From Volvox africanus (lineage: Eukaryota; Chlorophyta; Chlorophyceae; Chlamydomonadales; Volvocaceae): 64,000 nucleotides of DNA. The notes below the pieces were generated by a model. The model had not been told where the DNA came from, searched no databases, and worked only from the letters and a program-made list of their open reading frames with translations. Below, piece by piece: positions 1-12,306 of this stretch; positions within the stretch are counted from its first letter, which is position 1; each line of letters opens with the position of its first letter. The DNA lies in assembly GCA_030268105.1 (NCBI GenBank), contig BSDZ01000078.1:6891501-6955500 (forward strand), given 5' to 3'. A program made the translations under genes and the position numbers.

Positions 1-8
1 AGTGACGG

Positions 9-278
9 TTGTTAGGATTATCGTCTGCTTGCCTCGTGGGATGGGCGACATGGGATAAAAACGTGAATTCACCGCGGCCTCAGGTTGGTTATTTACGTCT
101 TCGCGAATATTCGCCTTATTTACATATACGTATGGCGGATATCTATGACTTGTATTGTCTGCATATTGACACCGTGGCTGTGATGATAATATTGAATGGC
201 GGGGTTGCCGGCGGTGGCGGTGGTTGTGATCGGGCTGCGGCCATCGTGACGGAGCTGCACTTTGCTTCCAGCTCACAG
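9..278 (+). CDS. Possible coding exon at left edge (partial)
   Basis: The frame is open from the window edge and ends at a strong splice donor, CACAG|GTTAGTAAG, after residues ending in ELHFASSSQ. Upstream of that it reads a glycine run (GGVAGGGGGC). The open frame continues past the donor to 470, but I take that part as intron. I do not recognise the product. No acceptor or start could be fixed, so this could be a chance open frame; the donor and the Gly/Ala composition typical of this genome are the only support. Confidence 0.25.
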
Positions 279-3200
279 GTTAGTAAGTCAGCAGATTGGA
301 AGATGAATTCGAAGGCTTTGGACCCCTCGCATGTGCCTCCTATTCGGGCTACTTGTATGAGGGGTGGCACGCTCTGCGGTCAGGAGCTTGGGCCTGAATT
401 GCCGTATAAGGCGCAAGCCAGCTCGCACAGACGGGCGCACAGACGAGCGGCTATTCAGTTGGGTCAATAACGACAGGGCGCTTGTTACTGTTGGGGGCTG
501 GGGGTTTCGGCAGAACAGGGACTGTGTCACAACGGTGTCGATGCATGTAGTCGTTGTAACGTGCGCCAAAGCGCCGCCACAGATGCGTTCGCTTAAGATA
601 AGTACTTGCGAATTAATTTGCGTGTGTGTATGTGTCCATTAAGCAGGAAAAGCGTTGCTGTCGTCAGTGCAGAAGTGGTGCTTCGGGTCACGCCTATGGC
701 GTGCATGAGCCAAGTGGATGCACGCCTTGGCACACGTGCATGCACAGTCGACAACGTTTATTTTGTTGGTTGCATGCCAAGCAAGCTTCTGCTCCAATCA
801 ACCTGTATATTTGTGACAGGTGGCAGGAGCACCAGTACAACAACTTTTTGTAATGACTGAAGTCTCCGGAGCTGATTTCTGCGCAAAAGTAGCAGCGCAC
901 ACCGACCTGGTCTGCAGAGTATGCGGCCGGTACATGCAGATATTCACCAATATGACAGCCCCTTCTTGCATGTAATCATTACATATGTGGCTCTGCTTGT
1001 TTCAGTTCCAATGCGGCGACCTAGAACACACAAAGCCAAGAAGCCATACTATAGTTGTGCAATATGTGTATCAGATGCCTCCTCCGGCCGTCCCAAATCC
1101 ATCCGCGAACCAAGCCGACAAAGCAAACATTCAGGGCTATCTAGCCTTTCCCGCACTGTCTGATACTTAGAAGGCCTACCGATATATCAACAGTGTTTGA
1201 CAGTACCTAATGCGCACCTTAGCCCGCCGCAACATGCCAGACGATGCAAACCGGGCAGACAAGGCCATTTAAGATCCTTGTGTACACTCATAGGCGCGAG
1301 TGTTCAAGATAGATTAAGTTAGCAATGCAACATTTCCTTCGCTGTGCAGTTGACCACGTATGCACACGCTTTTAAGCAAAAGATTATCCAAGTGTGGTCG
1401 GGGATTCATTGTCTGTTATGTGCTCCGGGAGACATGTGCATAGGCACTTACGTGACCCCCGATAAGAGGTACCGAAACTAACCAAACAGGTGACAGGCAG
1501 GTGCACAACAAACGGAGAATGAGCAGCAAACGCGGCCCCTCCCCCGACACACAGGCGCACTCCGGACATAACAATGTGCTTCAGGACGGGACCGTCCCAC
1601 ACAATCCGCAACAGAGGTCGGCTCGAAGCGGCTGGAAGCAAAGATCCCATATCGATACAATACCTTTTTAATAGTGCAAGCAACGCAAACACCATCCCTG
1701 CTTCACGGCGAAGGTGTCCCGCTGACACGAAAACCCACTTGGGCCTCCCCCTTCTCATCACGGTCTGCATGGCGACATTGCATTAGTTGGTTAAATCATT
1801 ACTCCACATGCCTCCCGCCACGATGTGCGAGGCACCCGCCAGCAGCAAACAACCTCCGGGTGCTTCCAGAATCCCAACCCTCAATCTCCTCTGCTTGCTC
1901 TTGCTCTTCACCTCAATCGAACTTGGAATGCATGCTGATGGGCTCATATTAGTCGCCGAGAGCTCATGGTCATTGCCTGATACGGGCAAAAAATATCATT
2001 ATTCCGTACCTCATAAAACGGTTGAGCACCGTGATTGCACAAAATGAGAGCCCGTGCGGTGCGGCAGAGCTCCACTCCGCTGCTATCAAGCATGAATACA
2101 CAAAAGCGATCTTCATCTACACAAAAGGACTGGATGCGAATGCAGATGCCGACGACCTCAGAATATGTGTCTGGCGACAGCCGACTGGCAATGTGCCGGT
2201 AACGTCAGAAAGCTACGAGTAGCAGCAGATGATGATACCTATGTGCAACAGCTTCGCAAGTCCGAGCCACTGCAGACCGTGTTTCTTCACACCCCAATCC
2301 TAAAAGAGGAGAGGTGCAAAATGCCTCCACAGTACAACAGGCGTTTTGACAGCTGATGCGATGTTCAGCGCCATGATGTCAAACAGTTAACTACCGGCAT
2401 ATGAAAACCACGGAGCAGACCGGCATCCGACCAGGCACGTATAACTTGCAAGATAAGGGACGGCTCCAACGCCATTCCGTACCTTCCAACAACGCAAACC
2501 GCCTATGCATACAGCCCAGGAAGTTAAGAGGTTCATGAATACATCAATCCCTGCGTACGCAGCAGCAGCCTGTTGCCGCCTGCAAATGCAGCACATGAAA
2601 ACAAAAGCCATAGGATAGGCAGCTGTGTCAAATTCCTGACGGATTGAAGAAACAAACCTCTAGCATCCGCACCCCAACAAGGCCCGTGTAAATACCGAAA
2701 CAATATCCCCCCTGCCCTGTCAAGCGTCACATTCCTGCACCTTCTGCCAAGTAACCCTGCAGGTTATTCCCGGTGCCCCTCACTTGACACTGCACCAAAC
2801 AACTTGGCAAGCGCCGCCACGCATGACGTCACGGGCCCGTATCCCCCAACAGGTAGCACGTCATTTCGCGCATGCATGCAAAAACTTCGCTGACTGCAAC
2901 AGCAAACAAAACCATGTAGCCCACGGCCGAGACACGCCGTTTCTTCGATACACTTGTCCCAACTGTCAAGTGCCCGCCACCAGCACCACAACGGCTTCAG
3001 GGATTATTATGATGTTCATATCCCAACGGACGCGACACACATCAACCCCCGTACCACACAACAACCAACAACAAACTTGTTCAGCAAAAAATCGCCTTGG
3101 ACGAATCTTCATAAAACAAATTGCAAGTTCCCCTCCACACGCACGCATCATGCACGCACAACGGAAACGCTCCGAAGGCGAGGCCGGCCCCAACCCCCTC

Positions 3201-4150
3201 CGGGCTACCTTCTAGAGCCCTTCCCCGCTCCGCAATCAGACGAGGGTGGCTAACCTTCCGTCCGCTCAAGAGGCCACGTGCGATTTCACGCCTTCACAAT
3301 CATCCATGTACGTCAACAAGGAAACAATCATAAATGGGTGCAGCACGCTGCATGCCCATACTCCCGGACGAGGCAGCCACCCTACAAGCCAGCTGCCAAG
3401 CAAGCACGCATACCGATCAGCTATACACTCATCATATCTTGGGTCTCATCCTGCGACCGCACTGCGAGTACGGGGCCCCCAACCTCAAGAAGCGAGGCCA
3501 CAGCCACCACGTGCAGCGCTCGACGTCCCAGGCGACGCTCTAACAGCAAAGACCGAAGCGCCGCGGCCTGACATGACCAAAGCGAACAGCCACAGAATGA
3601 AGTGGCGTGGAATGGCCATGGAGGCAGAATTGCACACAAATGCAAGAGCGACACAGTCACCGATCCCTAAGCAAAGGTATATGTTGGGCCTGGTGTGAAT
3701 GGTGAGTTATGGTGACTCCAAGAACGAGACCGTAGAGTGCCGTGCGAGCCCCAGAGACTGGGACGTGACGAATCGCCATTCACGCAATCCTGCCCCGAGC
3801 TGGAAAGCAGGTAACGGGACAAGGTGGCACGACCGAGCCTTTCATCTCGGTTCCTCCCTCTGCCTCACGCGCGCGCACACAAAGACACACAGCCCTCACA
3901 CATACATATATACAGATGGACAAAGCCCGGTGCAACCTGGAGACGGATCGGCCACTCAGGAGGTTATGAAGTGCTGCTGCCGCCCCTGACTCTGGAGGTC
4001 GTGCACCATACGATGGAATCTCGCCAAACATGACCCGATTCCCGATCGTGTAAGCCTGCGCCAATCCAGCCTTTGGTGAGGGCCTGACAAGGCGACCTAC
4101 AGGTGGTGTAGACTGAGCGAGAAACCTAAGACTCGCATGGTCTACTTGAA
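279..4150. other. No recognised gene; C/A-rich on the + strand from about 1,000
   Basis: Open frames here are short, overlap one another on both strands and show no family resemblance or consistent splice phases. From about 1,000 to 4,100 the + strand is rich in C and A. In this window that skew marks introns and untranslated regions of minus-strand genes, so part of it may be the 3' UTR or introns of a minus-strand transcript. No repeat unit or terminal inverted repeat was seen. Confidence 0.4.
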
Positions 4151-4179
4151 TTTAATCATGCTCCCGTACATCGCTAACT

Positions 4180-4575
4180 CTAGCGGCTATCTTGACTCCA
4201 CCAAACCTTTGACTGGGAGGGCGAAGCGGTCAATTTGTCGGGCTGCCGCCCTCCAGTGCAGGTTTCAACACAGATTATTGTTGGCAGCAACTGGCTGACA
4301 CGCTCTCCTAATGTCAAAGCTGATAATTCTGCTAGATGAAACGATGCTGCTTTTGCTGCCGATGTTATCTTTGTCGCTGAAAGGGACGAGGCGATGGCCT
4401 TCCCGCAGTGACCTTCACTCCGCGACGCTGAAATTCGCGTAGCAAAATGACAGGATGCAAAGCTGCCTTGCTCGCAACCCTCTCGTCGATATCCGACTCC
4501 ATAGGGTAGCACTGTGACCGCCAGCTTAGCTATGGGTGCATATTCGATTGCTCGGGTTACGGCATCCACCCCCAC
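4180..4575 (-). CDS. Uncertain minus-strand open frame, 131 codons
   Basis: The frame reads MGVDAVTRAIEYAP near its start and ends ...SKVWWSQDSR before a stop. It lies just downstream of the stop codon of the minus-strand gene at 4,644-6,529. It has no low-complexity insertions and no motif I recognise. No clear acceptor precedes it, so it could be a separate small gene, an exon of an alternative isoform, or chance. The call rests only on length and a balanced composition. Confidence 0.2.
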   Translation of the reverse strand: MGVDAVTRAIEYAPIAKLAVTVLPYGVGYRREGCEQGSFASCHFATRISASRSEGHCGKAIASSLSATKITSAAKAASFHLAELSALTLGERVSQLLPTIICVETCTGGRQPDKLTASPSQSKVWWSQDSR

Positions 4576-4643
4576 GCTTAATAACCGCTGGACACCCGGC
4601 TCTTCTCAAATAGATGCCGCAACGCATTAAGACAACTCCTTGA

Positions 4644-6529
4644 TCACACTACGCTGATAAGGAGCCGCTGCTGCTGCTTATGTTGTTGTTGCTGCTGTTG
4701 ATCCGGCTGACGTCGCTTCTCCGAGTCCAAAGCTGTACTGTTCACGCTTTTGTCACCTTCCATAACACAAGGAGAGAGCGGCCGTGTATCATGGCCTGCT
4801 ACAGCACACTCGGCGTCGGAAGGATAGCTGTCTACCAGCTGGGACTGCGGCGGCGCCGATGGCGGGGGAGGTGCCTCCAGAATTGTGAGCGCCGTCAGGC
4901 TTTCTGCGCCCAGAGTGCTGCCGGGACTGCCGCTGCCCTCTCCGCTGCCGCTATCTTCTCTGCTTCTGGAAATACTCTCACACCTGCCGCCGCCGCCAGT
5001 CTCCACCGCCGCGGCTGCCGTCCCCGTCAGGCCCTTCTCAAAATAATGCTTTCGAGGACTCAGTTGAATCGCGGTGCCCAAAGATGGTCCAGTTGCCAAT
5101 AGTGAAGCACCAGACGGCGAGCTGTCCGGGGTACTCGTTGCGCCAGTTCCAACCTTTGCATCTGAACCTGCTCCTGCTGCTGCCGCCGCCACTACAGCTG
5201 TTAATGTTACAGCCTCGACGTCCCCATCGCGGTCTTGCAGGCAGCCGCCATCATTCCGTTCGCCGTCGGTTTCACTCTGGATCCCGTCGCCACCTGGCCC
5301 GCCGCCACCTGGCCGGCCGCCGGGGGACAAGTAAAACCGTGACTTGGACCGCGTCTGCAGTAGGGCAGCTCCTCCGCCTGCAGCTGCGGCGGCTGCGACC
5401 ACCTTGGCGGCCGCTGGCCCGTCTAGAACACCTGCAGCCTTGGAGTGTACGGATACGTCCAGAGTGCCTGATGAGGCCATGTGGCGAATCTCCTCGCTAA
5501 TGCGGTACAGCCTTAGTCCAGCGGGCAACCAATCGGTTGTGAGCCGAAAAGACTTTCCGTCACCATCGCTGGTAAAGGCCGTGGCTTTGGCCGTGGCTTC
5601 CGCCGCAACGGTTGCCGCTGCCTCCTCCTCCTGCTTCCTGGCAGTAGCCTTGTCAAGAGAATACCCGGACTCGGCTGCTGAACTCTCCCAGACAGAGGTG
5701 GAGCCACTCACTCCGGAAGATTTAAGCGTCTTGGGCGAATCAGGCGCACGGGAGGCGGACCCAGGGGTGGTACCGTTGCACAAGATGTCTGCTTCGGGTG
5801 AAAGGCTTGCAGTCCGGGACTGGCAGTCAGCACAGCTCGCGGACCGGGAAGGATGCAGCTGCCGCAGCCGCTGCCGGTGTGCCTCTACAGCGTCCACAAT
5901 TTCGTCACGAGTTTTGAGGAGCAGCTCGCGGTCCTGGTAACTGTGCACTCCTGCATCGTTCAGCAGCTACAAAAAAGGGACACAACGAAGCGAGTTGGCA
6001 AAGAGCTAGCAATCGGGCGGCGCGACACGAGAGCTATCGGGTCGTTCAATTTTCTATAGTAAAAAGGCTTAGTGGTGCGCACAACGTGAGATCGCTGCGG
6101 AGGTGGAGCACGAAGGTGGCGGGCAAGGAAGGCAGAAGGGCCGTGTTAGGGGTAGAGGCTTTATACCCCGCATCCCAAAGCGATTAAAACTTCTGTCCAT
6201 AAAGGAATACTCGTGGGCATACCTCGTGCGTCCAGCCTTGCATAATGGGTCCAGGACCGCCCCGAAGGAGATGGATTCCATCGCTCAGAACACGTGCTGG
6301 AAGCCGGTCGACAAAATAATTACAAATTTGCTGCAGCATCAAACACCGTAAAGTCAAATCGACGAGGGGCCTGCGTCCTCGTCCACCGAGACGGCCGACT
6401 GAGGGCGGCGGAACAGCACACCCGAAAGGCATTAAAGTGCACAAAAGACCTTACCGACTCGGTACAAGTGTCAGGGAAAGGGTCCTTGACACTGCTCTGT
6501 GCCTGGGATTTGCCCAAGCACTGACCCAT
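4644..6529 (-). CDS. Unknown 501-aa protein with an acylation-type N terminus
   Basis: Three exons join with consistent phase 0: 6455-6529, 6223-6330 and 4644-5966 (the last has the acceptor TTTTTTGTAG). The predicted protein starts MGQCLGKS: Gly2 fits N-myristoylation and Cys4 a neighbouring palmitoylation, which would place it at a membrane (inference). Residues 26-95 look ordered (DRLPARVLSDGIHLLRGGPG, then QDRELLLKTRDEIVDAVEAH). The remaining ~400 residues are low-complexity Ala, Gly, Ser and Pro, ending in a Gln/His tract (QQQQQQQHKQQQ) coded by a CTG/TTG repeat on the + strand near 4,670-4,700. The donor of exon 1 (GTCG|GTAAGG) is strong. It is divergent from CIAO1, with 365 bp between start codons. 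I do not recognise the family; function is unknown. Confidence 0.6.
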
Positions 6530-6894
6530 TCTGCTGGGCTGACGTTAACCTTACCAAAAGCTCACAACAGAAACAGCAAGACTGATAAAGGATATATCTT
6601 TCGGTAACAAGACAACCCAGTTCAGTGAGACTACAATTGGTTCGGAATCCAAGGATGACACAAGACTCATAGGACATAACGAAGACTTTAGCGCATAGGG
6701 GGCTTACATACAGTTCATGCGAGAAAAGTATTCGTTGATAATGCCATCGAGCTACAGATTTATGAATGCAGACTGGAACGTCTCTCTCTGAAGTACGGTA
6801 CTCGCTATCCAGTCGAACCCACGCCCTATGAAACCCGTACAGGATTATAAATGCCTTATGGACCTCAGAAGCTGATTCCAGCCGTGCCACAAAA
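6530..6894. promoter_or_regulatory. Shared divergent promoter region
   Basis: This 365-bp gap separates the start codons of the acylated-protein gene (minus) and CIAO1 (plus). It must hold both 5' UTRs and both core promoters unless upstream non-coding exons exist. A TATAAA at 6846-6851 lies 44 bp before the CIAO1 ATG, which is close for a TATA box with a normal leader, so its role is uncertain. Confidence 0.45.
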
Positions 6895-9800
6895 ATGGAT
6901 TGCGTATCTCTTGAGCTAGTGGCCAGCCTTCCCGGCCATGAGGACAGGGTTTGGTCTGTGGCGTGGTCCCCTAGAGGTACATATGGAACATTCAGGATGA
7001 AAATTGTATGAAATAATCACTACAAGAGTTCGCATGCTGTGTCGGACAAATTCCCGCCAACGGCCCATCATGTCCTGCAGGCGAAACCTAGGAAATTCTC
7101 AGAATAAGGGCCTCTTCACTGATACTTCCGCAGGTGACTTACTGGCCAGCTGCAGTGGCGATAAGACGGTGCGGATTTGGACGCGGCGTTTCGGAGCTAC
7201 CGGGCCCCCAGCCGCCATCACTGGCAACAGCGACGTGAACCACATCCAGTCCACTGGTAGTACCAACGCCAGCGGCGCGCAGCAATGGTACTGCTGCGCC
7301 ATTTTGGACCAGTGTCACTCGCGCACTATCCGCAACATTGCCTGGAGTCCCAACGGGAGGGCCCTCGCCACTGCCAGCTTTGATGCTACAGTGGCAATCT
7401 GGGAGCTGTCCGGGGGCGTGTGGGAGCAGGTATATGGATGGGGGGAGAGGGGAGAAAGGAGGAACGTGTGGCGATATGGGTTGGTGCGCCGGGACACCGA
7501 GATTCGGTGTGGTGCCTGACAGCACCCGGCAGCGCGGTATGCTTAGCGCATCTGGGACCCACGGCTATAAAGGCCTTAAGCTATGTTTCCTTTCGAGGGT
7601 AGGCGAAGAAAGTGCAGCGTTGGGTTAATGTTGTTAGATTGCGGCCGCAGGTTTAAAGACGCTGTTTAAGACGTCAACGTGTTGTTGAAGACCGAAGGGC
7701 AAAAAGTCGTAAGAGTCGCTATTTGAATGATGTGGAGAGCAGAGGGAATGGCAGGACTGTCCCCGGGCTGGCGGAAGGGAAAATGCTCATGGAGCGGTTG
7801 TGCGTGTTGATCAGGGTGGGGCCAGGGGGTCAGTGGGTGTTTGGGTATTGCGTTTTGGTGTTGCTTTGGTGGACACAATACACCACCGACAGTTGACGGA
7901 GAAGGTTCACGCATCGCACATGTCGTATGTGTGTGTGAACGAGTTGGAGCAGCATGTGGGCGAATAGCCACCCTCGTGCGGTGCAGACCCTTCTGCTGAC
8001 ACCACACCCGATAGCTCGCTGGTCATTTGGAACAGCGGCCAGGCACAGGCCATCATTTTTCCATTCTGTGCCCTTGGAGGACATCCCCTAACTCACGCGC
8101 TTGTCTGTCCGGGGCGCTCCTGGAAGCAGGTTGCGGAGCTGGAGGGTCACGAGAATGAGGTCAAGTGTGTGGCGTGGAACCCGGATGGCCGCCTTATAGC
8201 TACATGCGGCCGCGATAGGTACGGCAGTCTAAGGCGTGTCGTTCTCAGTCAACCACGTGACGACCAGAGGGTACGACAGGTGAACAAGTACTAGGGTTTT
8301 AGGGTTTAGGGTTTTAGGGTTTTACCCAAGACAGGTTTAAGTTAGGATTGTGTTCAGGGTTTAGGGTTTTAGGGTTTTCGGACCGGAGGAACTTCCAAAT
8401 ACATCATAGATACGTGGCGCGGGGCTTGACCTGGGTGTGGACGGCGAGGGCAACGTACCCCATCCGAAGAGGGACCAAATGAGGCAACTACCTTTGCAAA
8501 GCTAGTTTACCTGACTCTTGGTGCACGGCATCTCCGTACAGGTCAGTGTGGATCTGGGAGTCCTTGCCCGGCCGGGAGTTCGAGTGCGTGGATGTGAAGC
8601 AGGTGGGACGAGGGTATGGGCCGGGGAATGACGGGGAGGCGGATGAGAGCCGGGAGGAGCCCTCGTGAGCTGAAAGCCGGTGCCGCAAAGCAGTCGGGGC
8701 ATGGCACCACGAGAGACGGACTCCCTGAGGGAAGGAGCTGGTGGGGAGGATGAAAAGGAGCTTTGGGGTTTTTTGGTTAAGAGCCCCAGCTCAACCAGGC
8801 CTACGCGGTTCGCGGGCTACGAAGTAAGTCACATTCGCTGGGCTTTTCTGCAGCGGACACTTCTCGCTGGACATTTCCCTCGCCCCTTCAGGCACTTGGG
8901 CAGATCCGGTAAAACCTAACTCCGTTCTTCTCTCGGGTCCATTTCTATTCTTCCACACCTACATTCGCCCTCCTATTGTCAGCCGCGCCCACCACCCACT
9001 AAGTGCCCTCTCCGATCATCGCATGCAACATGGGGACAGAGCTATCTCCCTCCCCCGGTTTCATGCCCCGCTGTCTGGTCCGAGCCGGCAGGGGCACACC
9101 CAGGACGTCAAGGCGGTGCGGTGGCATCCCGGGGGGGAGTTGCTGGTGAGTGCCAGCTACGACGACACCATCAAACTGTGGAACTACGATGGCGATGAGT
9201 GGGTCTGCAGCCAAACGCTGGGCGGTGCGTGTTGCGGGAAGGGGTGCGTAACGTACTTGCACGGAGGGAAAAAGGGGCTCAAGGAGGAACAGAAGTCCAT
9301 GACCTGGCTACTGGGCAAGGGTGAGATGGTGAGATGGGAGGGAGGTGTATGGGCGTTGAAAACGGATTAGAATGGAAGCGGGGTAGCGGGAAGATATGGT
9401 GACTTTGCGCTGGAGGGAGGCGGGGGACGAAGTCGGTCGTAGGAGCCGTCGGTGCTCCTTCAGCGACTTGGAGCTGGGGGCGAGGCGCGTCCTACCACGA
9501 CGGAGGGGCCTACGTATTTGGCAGGCAGATACACAGAAGAACAACAGTGCCAAACGTTGCTGCTGAGTTTGTTATGTCGTACAGGTTGACTCGGGACCCC
9601 CGGGGTCGACGTCGATCCCTCCTCTTCGCCCCACCTCTCTCTCTCCACACCTGTCGCGCCTTACCTCTTCGCTCACCCCACGAATCATCAAACAAGGCTG
9701 CGGCCACACCTCCACCGTCTGGGATGTTTCATGGGCCCCTGATGGTCGGCGACTGGCGTCATGCAGTGACGACCTCACCATTAAACTCTGGGAGAGCGGC

Positions 9801-10942
9801 GCGGCGGGGGCGGGGGCGGGGGCGGAGGCGGGGAGATCATCAGCAGTGTCCGGTGACAGTGGCGGCCATGATGGTGGTGATGGTGGTGGTGGTCTGGTTC
9901 CTTCGCGTCCAGATCTGCGTTGCGCGACCACCCTCAGCGGATACCACCAGAGGACGATTTTCTCGCTGGATTGGGGGCCGACGGGGCTGATTGCTAGCGG
10001 TGAGTTGCATGATATTGGGGCCGGTGTTGGGGAACTCACTGCAACGTGGCGGGGTTTAGCCCGCGAGATTATATCATGCGTCACCAGTTTGATGTCCGAC
10101 AGCAAGGATGATATGTGGCCCTGAAACACGTGACGAGTAGACGTGGGCGCAAACCCTAGACCGTATGCGTACAAGTACGATTGCAGGACTCAACCAATAA
10201 GGTCCTCTTCCATCTGTCATTTATTTTTTTTTCTCTGTCTCTGGTTTCATTATGCAATTGTTTTTACCCGACGAGGACGAGTGGTGAGAGCTTTTCCATC
10301 AGCCTGCTCTATACGGACTTGTGGTATCATTAAGAGACGAGCAGCACCAATAGGAACGCCGCGCGGTAACATTCCCTCGATTCCACTGCTGACTTGAGAA
10401 GGTATAGACGAGGCTTCACTTGACCTTGCCGTTTTCCTCGGCTGTTCGATGTGGCCTGCTCAGGAGATGGTGACGACTGCATTTGCGTGTTTGGCCAGGG
10501 AGATCCGGAGTTGGCCCGCGTGGCGCTACGAGCCAGCGAAGAGGAGGAAAAGCAGGTTCCTGTCGCGACTACCACCACCACTGTCAGTTGGGACGATGGT
10601 GCTGAGCGACCCGTGGTTCACCAGCAGCAACAAGGCAAAGTTGAACTCAAGGACCAGGACATGGGAGGTGGTGCCGGTGATATTACTGATGTCGATCCTG
10701 ATGGTGGTGTTAGAGTCAAGTGTCCTGGTTCGGACGCCGAGGTCTCAGCTTTGGGGGGTGGTGGCAAGGAAAGGTTGAATGGTTTGTCTCTGGGCCAGGA
10801 GGGGCAGTCGTGGGGCCTATGGACGCGGATGGTGGGTGCGCATGATGCCGACGTCAACTGTGTAAGGTGGAACCCCGCACATCCAAGGCTGCTGGCGTCT
10901 TGCTCAGACGACAAGCTGGTGAAGTTGTGGCGGTTGCGTTGA
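6895..10942 (+). CDS. CIA1: CIAO1/CIA1 WD40 protein, cytosolic Fe-S assembly
   Basis: Seven exons join in phase: 6895-6976, 7134-7429, 8130-8218, 8542-8602, 9092-9224, 9697-9999 and 10464-10942, giving 480 aa. The WD repeats are plain: [93 protein letters not shown] and [20 protein letters not shown]. The pattern and the order fit CIAO1, the platform subunit of the CIA targeting complex that delivers Fe-S clusters to cytosolic and nuclear apoproteins. Family members are usually about 340 aa; the excess here is Gly/Ser/Ala insertions near residues 43-75, 257-298 and in the last exon. Start: first ATG, followed by a typical short N terminus. The third intron holds telomere-type repeats. Confidence 0.92.
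8292..8323 (+). repeat. Interstitial telomeric repeat, array 1
   Basis: The array mixes 8-base TTTTAGGG and 7-base TTTAGGG units inside the CIAO1 intron between exons 3 and 4. It ends at TTTTACCC, a short reversed unit. Chlamydomonas reinhardtii telomeres use TTTTAGGG and many other green algae and plants use TTTAGGG. Confidence 0.85.
8356..8378 (+). repeat. Interstitial telomeric repeat, array 2
   Basis: A second short array of AGGGTTT/AGGGTTTT units lies 32 bp after the first in the same intron and orientation. The spacer contains degenerate pieces (GGTTTAAG, TTAGGA), suggesting one array that has decayed in the middle. Confidence 0.8.
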
Positions 10943-11647
10943 AAGCGGTTGCGGCGTTGCTCTTGCTGGTGGTGGTGGCGACATTGGCAAGGCAACGCTG
11001 AAGTATGCATTTGGGGTACGTTGAAGGGTGTTTTGTAGCTCTAGTTGCGGCGCGGCCGCCGTCACTTGGCGCATGGACAGGGAGGGACATGAGGAACGCG
11101 GGGTGCAGTAGTGATTCAGTGGCTTCTACCTCCTGCCGGCGGTGCTTTTGGGACTGAGGTTACCCTATGCCCGTCATTCAGCGAAGTAATTTAAAATTTG
11201 TATATTCTGAGCGGCCAACGATATGAGGAAGCATAAGGGCGGGCTAGGAAGAATGAAAGGAATGCCCATGCACTGTCGTATGCGTTTTATAAAAAAACGT
11301 TTAGGAAAAACGTTACCTTCCCAACGAGAGTGAAAAGATATAACGATTTTGAATTTGTGTGTATCAGAACTGGGGGCCTCAACAGCGGCCGTATCGGCGG
11401 CTGTTGCTTGCAAGGAACGGCTCTGTCCTGTGTTCCTCGTGGACGCAACCTGCTGGGCACTGCTGTGAACGCGGTGCATTCTTGGGTTTGCACATTGAAC
11501 GTACTGTCGCGTAATGTCTCGGCATGTGGGACATGTGTCATCTAACGGTAATGGTGTCCATGCCTACGGGGCTCAGCGGCCAACACAGCGCCTGGCGGGT
11601 GTGGACCGGGTCGTGCGGAGGCCTTGATTACCAAGGCCTCCTCGCCT

Positions 11648-11929
11648 TTAGCCTCGCCCACCCGCTGGCAGGGGGTAGGGGTCGGCCGCATACCGACTCG
11701 AACGGACTGAGCTGAGAGCTGAGACCGGAGCGGTGCAGGTTTCACCCTCGAGAAGCAGAAAGCTGTGGGGGAGGGGCTCGTGTACCAATCTTGTCGCTGC
11801 AAATGCTGCTGCATGGACTTCACTGGCCGGGGTGTAGGATACGGATGGCAGCGACACCTTTTGTAAAGGAGATGAGCCGTCACTTGACATGACGATCTCC
11901 CCATCCGCGAAGGGATCCCAGCATCCCAC
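11648..11929 (-). CDS. Uncertain minus-strand terminal exon
   Basis: This open frame reads MSSDGSSPLQKVSLPSVSYT near its start and ends ...LPAGGRG before a stop. The composition is balanced and lacks the usual low-complexity runs. No acceptor in phase with the upstream candidate at 12,359-12,615 was found. It overlaps the likely 3' UTR of CIAO1 on the other strand, so it may be chance. Confidence 0.2.
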   Translation of the reverse strand: MGCWDPFADGEIVMSSDGSSPLQKVSLPSVSYTPASEVHAAAFAATRLVHEPLPHSFLLLEGETCTAPVSALSSVRSSRYAADPYPLPAGGRG

Positions 11930-12306
11930 TTAATACGTGGGTCTTACCTATATTGTCCCTATCTCTCCCGCTCCCGGCTGCTGCATCTGCTACTGCTGCA
12001 TTCTTCCACCGGCAGTCTTGCCGCCCACATCATCAGCAGTTGATCATCACGCCGCTGTCAGCCCTCAAGTAAAAGAGGGATGATCATAGCATGAGCCATT
12101 CATGCGGTACTTATTGCAGCGATAACGCAAGGCTCGCCACTATACCGGCCGTATATCGACACAAAAGCAACCAAAGGCGAATACCAGGCTAGAGAGCACA
12201 GGACAATTGACAGTGATGGGTTAGCTCCGCGCCACCGTGATGCCGCTGCCTGCTGACTGAGGTCCATTATGGCACTCCTGCTTCGTCTCCGCGTCCCGAC
12301 AGCGAA

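Noticed and set aside
5344..5940. 198-codon open frame on the + strand
   Set aside because: Antisense of the third exon of the minus-strand acylated-protein gene; no splice sites of its own.
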